Source: Anaerolineales bacterium
Lineage (GTDB): Bacteria > Chloroflexota > Anaerolineae > Anaerolineales > E44-bin32
DNA length: 14,515 bases
Direction of reading: 5' to 3'
NCBI GenBank assembly: GCA_011772595.1
Contig: WVZH01000306.1
Coordinates: forward strand, 34,592-49,106
The notes under the pieces are model-generated. The model was not told the origin of the DNA, made no database searches, and saw nothing but the letters and a program-made list of their open reading frames with translations. Shown here piece by piece: positions 1 to 6,022 of this stretch; positions within the stretch are counted from its first letter, which is position 1; every line of letters begins with the position of its first letter. Made by a program: the position numbers and the translations under genes.

Positions 1-383
1 AGCAGGATCGCCACCTGAACCGCCAACCAACTGCGTATGAGGATGCTCAGGAAGCGAATCAATCCCGGCTCCGAGATCACCCACCCCAGCAGAGGCAGCC
101 TCCAAAGCATCGGGCCCGGCGTGGTGAATGGAACGGCAAGCGCTGCGAGCACAAACGGAAGCACAATGAAAGATCGACGTACTGTGAAAGTGACTCCCAA
201 ACGAGACAGACAGGCTGCTGTCAAAATCAAGAGCAGAAAGAAGCCGAAAGCCCACCAGGTTCCCTCGGGTACCAAGCTAATAGCCAGAATAGTGCCAAGT
301 GTCGTCACCACCTTGACCCTGGGATCGAGGGTGTGGAGCAAGCTGCTGCGATGGCGATATTGATCCGCCAGATTGACGTGCAT
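1..383 (-). CDS. cbiQ: Cobalt ECF transporter transmembrane (T) component CbiQ, partial (3' end outside window)
   Basis: CbiQ is the membrane T-component of the energy-coupling-factor cobalt transporter. It couples the substrate-binding CbiM to the ATPase CbiO. The 127 visible residues start MHVNLADQYRHRSSLLHTLD and continue with DPRVKVVTT, which matches the family's N-terminal pattern (a short cytoplasmic segment, then the conserved 'LDPRxK' stretch and the first membrane helices). Hydrophobic segments lie at about residues 25-60 and 72-84. The ATG abuts the cbiM stop codon with no gap, so the two genes are almost certainly translationally coupled. The C-terminal part, with the Ala-Arg-Gly coupling motifs, lies beyond the left edge. 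A cbiO ATPase gene would be expected next but is not visible. A nickel transporter (NikQ) cannot be excluded, because the T-components are very similar. Confidence 0.88.
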   Translation of the reverse strand, partial: MHVNLADQYRHRSSLLHTLDPRVKVVTTLGTILAISLVPEGTWWAFGFFLLLILTAACLSRLGVTFTVRRSFIVLPFVLAALAVPFTTPGPMLWRLPLLGWVISEPGLIRFLSILIRSWLAVQVAIL

Positions 384-1343
384 TTAATCCCCTGAAGCTT
401 CACGTCGCGTTGAGGTACGACCGACAAGCCACGCGAACGCGAAAACAATCAAGGTCCCCAAGGCGACAGCAAGAACTGTCGTCAAGGCAGCATCGGCCAC
501 GAATGGCAAGGTGTAATGCGGCATGATCTCATATATGGAATTGCTAGAGAGGCCATGAAAACCTTGTCGCTTGGCCACATACTCGAGACCGTCCGGATTT
601 GGTGAGGCTAAGGGTGAGAAGAACGCCAGGGTGATCGCCACGAACAGGCCCACGACAACCAATCCCGCCCCCCGACGTCCCGGCGCAGTCTCACCCGCCT
701 CTAGTACCTCCGGTCGAGTGTTCTGCAATAATGCGATCGCCCCCACAGTTATTAAGGCTTCCCCCAACCCAATGAGCATGTGGACACTCATCATCGCTGG
801 CAAGCCGAGACGCAGCGGTGTCGTTCCAGAGAGAGCAAGTTCAAAAGCAGTCGCGATCGCTCCCATTTGCACCGAGAGCCATGCACCTACAGAGCCGGCG
901 ACCAAGCGCGATCTCGATGAATTGCCTGTCAGGCGTCGTACGAGCATGTATACGCCATACCCTACAAAAGCCGTGATGACCCCTGTGTTGAGGATGTTCC
1001 AACCCATGACCAGCAACCCACCGTCCTGGAACAGGAAGCCTTGGACGGCGATCACCGAGGTCATGACCAGCGTGGCCGCCCAAGGTCCCATGACGATAGC
1101 AGCCAGTGTACCCCCCAAGAGGTGCCCGGATGTACCTGCAGCCACCGGAAAGTTGATCGACTGCGCGGCAAAGATGAAGGCTGCCAAAACGCCCATCAAT
1201 GGGATCTGCCGTTCCCCGAGTTGTGCACGCGTCTGGCGAATGGAGGCTGCGATCACAAACAGGGCGAGCCCCCAGCCCACTAGCGAGATCCAGGTCAGGA
1301 GGAATCCGTCTGGTAGATGTAGTGCTACCGGTGAGAACCACAC
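384..1343 (-). CDS. cbiM: Cobalt transport protein CbiM with fused CbiN/PDGLE-like domain
   Basis: This is the substrate-specific membrane component of an ECF cobalt (or nickel) transporter, 319 aa. Residues 9-14 (HLPDGF) are the family's N-terminal metal-site motif, and GTSGHLLGG carries H74. Residues 60-125, with the INFPVAAGTSGH and GPWAATLVMT stretches, are typical CbiM core. After about residue 225 comes an extra helix, an extracytoplasmic loop with PDGLE (250-254) and a last helix near 284-308. This is a CbiN/PDGLE-type domain fused to CbiM instead of encoded separately. GTG at 1343 is the only start that keeps the motif; a weak AAGAAGAG lies upstream. It begins 27 bp after the fur stop codon, and its TAA touches the cbiQ start. 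One oddity is a seven-residue extension before the HLPDGF motif, where family members normally begin Met-His (see findings). Cobalt rather than nickel is inferred from the CbiM/CbiQ resemblance and is not certain. Confidence 0.93.
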   Translation of the reverse strand: MWFSPVALHLPDGFLLTWISLVGWGLALFVIAASIRQTRAQLGERQIPLMGVLAAFIFAAQSINFPVAAGTSGHLLGGTLAAIVMGPWAATLVMTSVIAVQGFLFQDGGLLVMGWNILNTGVITAFVGYGVYMLVRRLTGNSSRSRLVAGSVGAWLSVQMGAIATAFELALSGTTPLRLGLPAMMSVHMLIGLGEALITVGAIALLQNTRPEVLEAGETAPGRRGAGLVVVGLFVAITLAFFSPLASPNPDGLEYVAKRQGFHGLSSNSIYEIMPHYTLPFVADAALTTVLAVALGTLIVFAFAWLVGRTSTRREASGD

Positions 1344-1370
1344 GACAGTCTCTTCTTTCTCACTTTGCCC

Positions 1371-1811
1371 TCATCCGGCGATCTCTGTACTTTTGCATTC
1401 TTCACAGAGGCCTACCAAAGTTAAGTGGTGGGAATCGATCGCGAACCCCGTTTTCACCTCGACGGCTTGCACCAGGTGGTCGATCAGATCAGGGTCGATA
1501 TCGATGATATCTTCGCATTTCTCGCACACCAGATGCCCGTGAGGGTGAAGTGGATCGCGCAGCGAAAAACGTGAAGGGCTGGAGCCCGAGTTGAAGAGAT
1601 TTACCATCCCCGCTCTGTGAAGCGAGTCAAGTGTGCGATAGACGGTGGCGATATTCAGCCCAGGCAACCGTTGCTGCGATTGTGCATACACTTCTTGAAC
1701 CGACAGGTGCCCTCCCTTATGAGCGACGGTTTCCAGGATCACAGTCCGTTGGGGTGTAACGCGAAACCCCTTCCTCCGCAGCTCTTTGGCAAGTCTATCT
1801 CCACATGACAT
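1371..1811 (-). CDS. Fur-family metal-responsive transcriptional regulator
   Basis: This 146-aa ferric-uptake-regulator homologue is a dimeric cytoplasmic DNA-binding protein that usually represses in its metal-bound form. The winged helix covers about residues 5-80, with recognition-helix sequence NIATVYRTLDSL (53-64). The dimerisation/metal domain follows, with LHPHGH (H89, H91, H93), C96-x-x-C99, H128-H129 and C136-x-x-C139. The two CxxC pairs match the structural zinc site of the family. I chose ATG 1811 over an in-frame ATG at 1853. It has AAGGA seven bases upstream, and the longer version would put the candidate promoter and operator inside the coding region. It is first in an apparent operon with cbiM and cbiQ, so it probably senses cobalt or nickel, but Fur, Zur and Nur types cannot be told apart from the sequence. 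The gene is divergent from citrate synthase. Confidence 0.92.
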   Translation of the reverse strand: MSCGDRLAKELRRKGFRVTPQRTVILETVAHKGGHLSVQEVYAQSQQRLPGLNIATVYRTLDSLHRAGMVNLFNSGSSPSRFSLRDPLHPHGHLVCEKCEDIIDIDPDLIDHLVQAVEVKTGFAIDSHHLTLVGLCEECKSTEIAG

Positions 1812-1818
1812 ATGCAAT

Positions 1819-1823
1819 TCCTT
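1819..1823 (-). promoter_or_regulatory. Ribosome binding site that decides the Fur-family start
   Basis: The minus strand reads AAGGA here, seven bases before ATG 1811. The alternative in-frame ATG at 1853 has no comparable purine tract, which supports the shorter 146-aa protein. Confidence 0.6.
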
Positions 1824-1827
1824 GCTC

Positions 1828-1843
1828 TTGCAAATCTTTGCAA
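1828..1843 (-). promoter_or_regulatory. Candidate operator: inverted repeat TTGCAAA-N2-TTTGCAA
   Basis: A perfect 7-2-7 inverted repeat (minus strand TTGCAAAGATTTGCAA) lies 16 bp upstream of the regulator's start and just downstream of its candidate -10, so it would cover the transcription start. Fur-family proteins bind short AT-rich palindromes of this size and often repress their own operon. Autoregulation by the adjacent gene is inferred. The half-site is not the classical GATAAT Fur box. Confidence 0.5.
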
Positions 1844-1845
1844 TT

Positions 1846-1872
1846 ATTATCATACGGACTGGATTTCGTCAA
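1846..1872 (-). promoter_or_regulatory. Candidate sigma70-type promoter of the fur-cbiM-cbiQ operon
   Basis: On the minus strand, TTGACG (1872-1867) and GATAAT (1851-1846) are separated by 15 bp. Each box matches the consensus at five of six positions, but the spacing is shorter than the usual 16-18. It points toward the regulator and abuts the inverted repeat at 1828-1843. Confidence 0.4.
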
Positions 1873-1993
1873 GAGCGGTCTCGCCTCATTCAATGACGCC
1901 GCTACCCGCCCCCCGTCCAGATCGCGCTGTGCACACCCAGGACACGGTACAATTATTGGACAAAGTGGACACGCGAAATCCAAGGCGTTAAAA

Positions 1994-2007
1994 ATCGAAA
2001 TTTCGAT
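1994..2007. promoter_or_regulatory. Perfect 14-bp palindrome upstream of citrate synthase
   Basis: ATCGAAATTTCGAT is its own reverse complement and ends 27 bp before the gltA ATG, in an AT-rich stretch. It has the size and symmetry of an operator for a dimeric regulator. An 8-bp inverted pair (GGACAAAG at 1958-1965, CTTTGTCC at 2013-2020) brackets it. No known regulator is recognised from the motif. Confidence 0.4.
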
Positions 2008-2034
2008 AAAACCTTTGTCCCTGGGGAGCTTCTA

Positions 2035-3321
2035 ATGTCCGATACCACATTAAGCTTGACCGACAACCGCACTGGAAAATCGTACACTCTTCCTATCGAG
2101 CACGGCACAATCCGCGCCATGGACCTTCGTCAGATTAAGGTGGATGAAGACGATTTCGGTCTGATGAGTTACGATCCTGCCTATATGAACACTGCGTCCA
2201 CGAAAAGCCAGATCACCTTCATCGACGGAGGGAAGGGTATCCTCCGATATCGTGGCTATCCGATCGAGCAACTGGCGGAGAAAAGCACCTTTCTCGAGGT
2301 GGCCTACTTGTTGCTGTTCGGTGAACTTCCCGATCAGAATCAACTGGAATCCTGGATACAGGAGATCACCACTCATACCTTCCTGCACGAGAAGTTGAAG
2401 TTACTAATGCAAGCCTTTTGTCACGACGCCCATCCCATGGGCATGTTCATCAGCTCCATTAGCGCCTTGGCCACGTTTTTCCCTGAGGCAAGGGACGTAG
2501 ATGACCCGGAGATACGTCGTAAGCAGATCTTGCGCGTGATTGCAAAAGTCCCTACCATTGCCGCTTTTTCTTACCGTCATCTGCGCGGCCTACCATACGT
2601 CTATCCGGATAACGACCTCTCTTACACCGGCAATCTACTGAACATGCTCTTCAAGATGTCGGAGATCAAATATCAACCCAACCCTACGTTCGAACGAGCC
2701 TTGGACGTGTTGTTCATACTTCACGCCGATCACGAACAAAACTGTAGCACGAGTACAATGCGCGCCATCGGGTCCAGCAAAGCTGATCCTTACAGTGCTT
2801 TGGCTGGTGCCGCTGCAGCGCTGTACGGGCCGCTACATGGTGGCGCAAATGAAGCGGTTCTACGTATGCTAAACGAGATCGGGAGTGTCGAAAACGTGCC
2901 GTCCTACATCACGCGTGTCAAAGAGGGAGAGTTTCGGCTTATGGGTTTTGGACATCGGGTTTATAAGAACTACGACCCACGAGCGAACATCATCAAGCAA
3001 ACAGCTGACCAGATTTTTGAAGTCACGGGGCGCAACCCCTTGTTGGACATCGCTCTCGAGCTCGAACGCATCGCTCTTGAAGACGAATACTTCGTCTCAA
3101 GAAAGCTCTATCCGAACGTCGATTTTTATTCGGGTATTATTTACCAGGCGATGGGATTACCTGTCGAGATGTATCCCGTGCTGTTCGCAATTGCGCGCGC
3201 CGTTGGTTGGTTGGCTCAGTGGCAGGAGTTGCTCATAGATCCGGAGCAACGCATCGCACGGCCGCGTCAGATCTACCTGGGTACTGCAATGCGCGAGTTC
3301 GTTTCCCTCCAAGATCGCTGA
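2035..3321 (+). CDS. gltA: Citrate synthase (Si-type)
   Basis: It condenses acetyl-CoA and oxaloacetate to citrate and CoA in the cytoplasm, the entry step of the TCA pathway. The 428-aa length is close to that of the E. coli enzyme. The N-terminal small beta region (about 1-45) marks the long bacterial (type II) form. The catalytic residues are all in place: H268 in PLHGGANEA, H307 in the signature GFGHRVYKNYDPRA, and D363 in NVDFYSG. The ATG has GGGGAG six bases upstream. The gene is alone on its strand, divergent from the fur operon, with a palindrome in the shared spacer. In a Wood-Ljungdahl organism it would route acetyl-CoA into glutamate and other TCA products or support an oxidative TCA cycle. 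2-Methylcitrate synthase is a close relative and cannot be fully excluded, but no prp genes are nearby. Confidence 0.96.
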   Translation: MSDTTLSLTDNRTGKSYTLPIEHGTIRAMDLRQIKVDEDDFGLMSYDPAYMNTASTKSQITFIDGGKGILRYRGYPIEQLAEKSTFLEVAYLLLFGELPDQNQLESWIQEITTHTFLHEKLKLLMQAFCHDAHPMGMFISSISALATFFPEARDVDDPEIRRKQILRVIAKVPTIAAFSYRHLRGLPYVYPDNDLSYTGNLLNMLFKMSEIKYQPNPTFERALDVLFILHADHEQNCSTSTMRAIGSSKADPYSALAGAAAALYGPLHGGANEAVLRMLNEIGSVENVPSYITRVKEGEFRLMGFGHRVYKNYDPRANIIKQTADQIFEVTGRNPLLDIALELERIALEDEYFVSRKLYPNVDFYSGIIYQAMGLPVEMYPVLFAIARAVGWLAQWQELLIDPEQRIARPRQIYLGTAMREFVSLQDR

Positions 3322-3547
3322 CGGTCCACACGAGATTCTGATCTTTACGGTATTCAGTCACTCCATCAGCTACCCGGAAGCGATGAGCTTCCAGGTAGCC
3401 AGGAGCCTCTTCCGCACCTAACCTAATTTCCAGGTGTTGAAGATCATCATGGCAACGCACCTCCATATGGTTGTTACGCAAGGCGTTGTCAGGAAAGATG
3501 CGGTGCGAAGGGTTTCGACTCACAGATGGATCGTTGCTTCTTTTCAT
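3233..3547 (-). CDS. Doubtful small ORF, unknown function, convergent with gltA
   Basis: A 104-aa reading frame of unknown function that I do not recognise. The middle part (about residues 24-77, with HLEIRLGAEEAPGYLEAHRF and QNLVWTVSDL) has a protein-like composition and ordinary codons. The last 29 codons are antisense to the end of citrate synthase. No good ribosome binding site precedes ATG 3547; a GGGAG tract touches the start codon. A later ATG at 3466 is equally possible. A strong hairpin (3369-3399) sits inside it. It could be a real small gene, a decayed remnant or chance. Confidence 0.28.
   Translation of the reverse strand: MKRSNDPSVSRNPSHRIFPDNALRNNHMEVRCHDDLQHLEIRLGAEEAPGYLEAHRFRVADGVTEYRKDQNLVWTVSDLGGKRTRALQYPGRSDAAVRCVAPDL
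3369..3399. terminator. Strong hairpin 48 bp after gltA, no T-tract
   Basis: Arms 3369-3381 (GCTACCCGGAAGC) and 3387-3399 (GCTTCCAGGTAGC) pair over 13 positions with one mismatch, around a five-base loop. The position after the gltA stop suits a 3'-end or transcript-stabilising structure. No run of T follows on either strand, so intrinsic termination is not shown. The hairpin is also inside the doubtful minus-strand ORF. Confidence 0.35.
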
Positions 3548-3562
3548 CTCCCACAACCCACC

Positions 3563-3596
3563 AAGTAAAAAGCAGGTCGTAACACCCCGACCTGTT
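3563..3596 (-). terminator. Hairpin with minus-strand T-tract (candidate intrinsic terminator)
   Basis: CAGGTCG and CGACCTG arms (3573-3579 and 3588-3594, extendable by one wobble and one A-T pair) enclose an eight-base loop. On the minus strand the stem is followed by CTTTTTAC, the layout of a rho-independent terminator for leftward transcription. No gene on the minus strand to its right explains it. It may block antisense transcription or end an unrecognised RNA. Confidence 0.35.
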
Positions 3597-3676
3597 CATC
3601 CCGCACATGGATGATGGCAAACATAAACAAGGAGGGGAACATAGGCGAGATACGTCAACAAAATCCAGAGTACTCG

Positions 3677-3706
3677 TTGACAATGATCAAGTTGCACAGT
3701 TATGAT
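3677..3706 (+). promoter_or_regulatory. Near-consensus promoter of the four-gene methyltransferase-GH3-kinase-regulator block
   Basis: TTGACA (3677-3682, perfect -35) and TATGAT (3701-3706, five of six for -10) are 18 bp apart. The predicted start is near 3713, leaving a leader of about 29 bases before ATG 3742. This is the best promoter match I found in the window. The four genes downstream have no other sizeable gap, so it probably drives them all. Confidence 0.65.
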
Positions 3707-3709
3707 CAA
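3683..3709 (+). repeat. Tandem ATGATCAA repeat overlapping the promoter (candidate double operator)
   Basis: ATGATCAA occurs at 3683-3690 and again at 3702-3709, a 19-bp period. Each copy contains the palindrome TGATCA. One copy lies just after the -35 and the other covers the -10, so a bound protein would block the polymerase. The spacing of about two helical turns would put both sites on nearly the same face of the DNA. Confidence 0.5.
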
Positions 3710-3741
3710 TTGTAAGGGAAGAAGCGATTGAGGCTCCTCGG

Positions 3742-4449
3742 ATGTCGATACTGTACATTGTGTCCGGATGCCTCGCTTTCATGACCTTGTTGCTCTTTGA
3801 TTGGGCCTTGATGCGAGGTTTTACACGAATCAAGTCGTCCTTTCTAATAATAGCTACGTTGCTTCTCCTGATAGGGGTGAGCGGTGTAGTGTCGACCCCA
3901 AGCGAGACGACTTTTTCCCCGTGGATCACGTACACGGGGTGGGTAGGTCTCATATTCTTCGGCCTTCTGCTCATCTTTTCGCTCTTCATCGAGATTCCGC
4001 TTATTACAACGTACTTAGGCCATGGCACAAATCGGCTTCTTGTCACAACAGGTACCTACGCCCTCTCACGACATCCGGGTGTACTTTGGTTCATTGGGCT
4101 CATGCTAAGTTTTATTCTCATTCATCCTTCGAGAATCACTCTCCAAGCAGCACTATCCTGGCTTACGGCCGATATCCTTCTCGTCTGGTCGGAGGATCGT
4201 TATCTCTTTCCGCGCATTTTCCCTTCGTACATAGCATATCAATCCACCACACCGTTTCTCTGGCCTACGCGTGCAAGCCTTCGCCGTTGTTTAGCGACGC
4301 TGAAGTTCAACTCGAAAAGCGTTCAAGAATTAAAGATGCATACGCTTCGTGATATTCCTGACTCTTCAGATAGAGGAGCGCAGGAGCATGGGCCCCCTGA
4401 GGAGGAGACCAATGTTGAAGGCCAAAGAACTCTTAAAACTAGGTCGTAG
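3742..4449 (+). CDS. ICMT/PEMT-like integral membrane methyltransferase-family protein
   Basis: A 235-aa membrane protein with hydrophobic segments at about residues 3-20, 33-51, 62-84, 114-128 and 133-149. The stretch VTTGTYALSRHPGVLW (101-116) matches the SAM-binding signature of the isoprenylcysteine carboxyl methyltransferase / phospholipid methyltransferase superfamily, with the R110-H111-P112 core. The second signature follows: E151-D152 and the FPSYIAYQ...PFLWP region (160-175). Bacterial members methylate diverse small or lipidic substrates, and the substrate here is unknown. After about residue 190 a polar tail of some 45 residues has no family counterpart I can see and overlaps the next gene's start. 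GAGG lies eight bases before the ATG. It is the first gene after the promoter at 3677-3706, and its last 38 bases overlap the GH3-like gene, which suggests translational coupling. Confidence 0.75.
   Translation: MSILYIVSGCLAFMTLLLFDWALMRGFTRIKSSFLIIATLLLLIGVSGVVSTPSETTFSPWITYTGWVGLIFFGLLLIFSLFIEIPLITTYLGHGTNRLLVTTGTYALSRHPGVLWFIGLMLSFILIHPSRITLQAALSWLTADILLVWSEDRYLFPRIFPSYIAYQSTTPFLWPTRASLRRCLATLKFNSKSVQELKMHTLRDIPDSSDRGAQEHGPPEEETNVEGQRTLKTRS
4401..4407 (+). promoter_or_regulatory. Ribosome binding site that decides the GH3-like start
   Basis: GGAGGAG ends four bases before ATG 4412; its inner AGGAG(G) core sits at ideal spacing. Upstream in-frame candidates (GTG 4349, ATG 4388) have poorer placement, so 4412 is preferred. 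Confidence 0.6.
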
Positions 4450-6013
4450 GGATGAGGTATGGGAGAAGTATTGCGGGTTTATCGATCTACGTTTAGGGCA
4501 GTTCATGCAAATCCAAAGGGACCTGCTCATGGAGCAGATCCAATTGCTTGCTGGTTGCGAATTGGGACGTAAATTGCTGGGCAGCAAGATTCCAGAGAAT
4601 TTGGAGGATTTTCGCCAATTGGTGCCGTTTACCACGTATGAAGATTACGCGCCTTACTTACCTGAAAAGCGTAGTGATGTGCTCCCTTCAGGTATCATCG
4701 CCTGGGTTCGCACGTCCGGTCGTTCCAAAGGGGGGCGATTCAAATGGGTGCCGTATTCAAGCAGAATGTACAAGCGTAATGGCGAAGCGTTGGTCACAGG
4801 TCTGATTGTCTCCTCCTGTGCACAAAAGGGAGAAGTCTACCTGGAACCAGGCGAATGTCTGATCATGATGACTGCTCCCCCTCCCTACGCGACAGCCTTG
4901 TACACCCGTGCGGCAGATGAAGAAATGGATATCAGGTTTCTTCCCCCATTGGACGTAGGGGAGAAGATGGAATTTCGCGATCGCATGACGCTTGGATTTG
5001 AACTGGCGATGCAGATGGGTTTGAACTACTTCTACGGCCTCTCTAGCGTGTTAGCCAAGCTCGGGGAACGATTTCAGAGCAGCGGGGGTGGTGGGCGTAT
5101 CTCACTTAAGATGGTGCGGCCAAGCGTGCTATTGCGTGTCGCGAGAGGCATGATTACTGCCAAGCTTAATAAACGAGGCATGCTCCCGAAGGACATCTGG
5201 AAAGTCAAGGGTATCCTGACAGGCGGCACGGACACAGAAATCTATAGGGATCGTATCCATCAATATTGGGGGCGTAAACCTATTGAAGCGTACGGCTGCA
5301 CAGAAGGTGGCTCAATCGCTTTCCAAACATGGAACTTTAAAGGCATGACCTTCTTTCCCGACCTAAATTTCCTGGAGTTCATTCCGTTTGAGGATCACAT
5401 CAAACTCAAAGAAGATCCTTCTTATCAACCCAGAACCCTCTTCTTTGACGAATTGCAGCTAGGGATCTATGAGCTCGTCCTGACCAATCTGCTAGGCGGT
5501 ATCTTCACACGCTACCGCTTGGGTGATCTGATTGAAGTGATCGCGCTGAGAGACGATGAGATGGACATCGACACACCGCAGATGCGATTCTACTCGCGCG
5601 CCGACGACCTTATCGACTTGGCGGGATTTGTGCGCTTCACGGAGAGAGACATCTGGCACGCAATCGAAACAACAGGGATAATGTACGAGGATTGGTGTGC
5701 ACGAAAGGAAGAGCGCGGCGGCGAACCGCTCCTGCACGTTTACATCGAACCTCAGACATCGGATGATCTAAATCTAGATGAGGTGAGAGGCACACTGAGT
5801 CAGGGATTACGGGAAGCCAACAGGGAGTTTGCCGATCTAGAAGAAATGCTAGGCGGCGAATACGTGAAGGTCTCCATGCTGCCCGAAGGCGCATTTGCCA
5901 GATATATGCGAGAGCAGCAAGCAGCTGGCGCAGATCTTGCACACGTCAAGCCACCGCATATGAAGCCATCGGAAATCGCGTTGCAACGATTAGCACAACC
6001 AATGGAGGCATAA
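4412..6013 (+). CDS. GH3-family-like acyl-adenylating enzyme
   Basis: This 533-aa protein resembles the GH3 branch of the adenylate-forming superfamily, whose plant members activate a carboxylic acid with ATP and join it to an amino acid. Motif 1 is TSGRSKGG (101-108), motif 2 is YGCTEGG (294-300) and motif 3 is YRLGDLIEV (368-376). The C-terminal lid region includes VKPPHMKPSEIAL (512-524), which recalls the Lys/Pro segment near the end of GH3 proteins. Substrate and acceptor cannot be read from the sequence, and bacterial GH3 proteins are poorly characterised. The start is set by a strong ribosome binding site; the longer in-frame version from 4349 would add 21 poorly supported residues. 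The gene overlaps the upstream membrane methyltransferase gene by 38 bp and lies 9 bp before the sensor kinase, so an enzyme-sensor relationship is plausible but inferred. Confidence 0.82.
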   Translation: MLKAKELLKLGRRDEVWEKYCGFIDLRLGQFMQIQRDLLMEQIQLLAGCELGRKLLGSKIPENLEDFRQLVPFTTYEDYAPYLPEKRSDVLPSGIIAWVRTSGRSKGGRFKWVPYSSRMYKRNGEALVTGLIVSSCAQKGEVYLEPGECLIMMTAPPPYATALYTRAADEEMDIRFLPPLDVGEKMEFRDRMTLGFELAMQMGLNYFYGLSSVLAKLGERFQSSGGGGRISLKMVRPSVLLRVARGMITAKLNKRGMLPKDIWKVKGILTGGTDTEIYRDRIHQYWGRKPIEAYGCTEGGSIAFQTWNFKGMTFFPDLNFLEFIPFEDHIKLKEDPSYQPRTLFFDELQLGIYELVLTNLLGGIFTRYRLGDLIEVIALRDDEMDIDTPQMRFYSRADDLIDLAGFVRFTERDIWHAIETTGIMYEDWCARKEERGGEPLLHVYIEPQTSDDLNLDEVRGTLSQGLREANREFADLEEMLGGEYVKVSMLPEGAFARYMREQQAAGADLAHVKPPHMKPSEIALQRLAQPMEA

Positions 6014-6022
6014 AAACCAAGC

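Noticed and set aside
571..1542. 323-aa plus-strand reading frame
   Set aside because: It is antisense to cbiM and the end of the Fur-family gene, both of which have clear family motifs; its own sequence is low-complexity and rich in Pro, Thr and Ser.
1812..1853. Longer Fur-family start at 1853 (160 aa)
   Set aside because: The extra 14 residues (MIIIAKICKSKELH) cover the inverted repeat and part of the promoter-like sequence; ATG 1811 has a proper ribosome binding site.
3489..3683. 64-aa minus-strand ORF
   Set aside because: Cys/Ser-rich with no recognisable pattern or ribosome site, and it spans the hairpin with the T-tract at 3563-3596.
4349..4411. Longer GH3-like start (GTG 4349 or ATG 4388)
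   Set aside because: The strong GGAGGAG lies just before ATG 4412 and the additional residues look like translated spacer.
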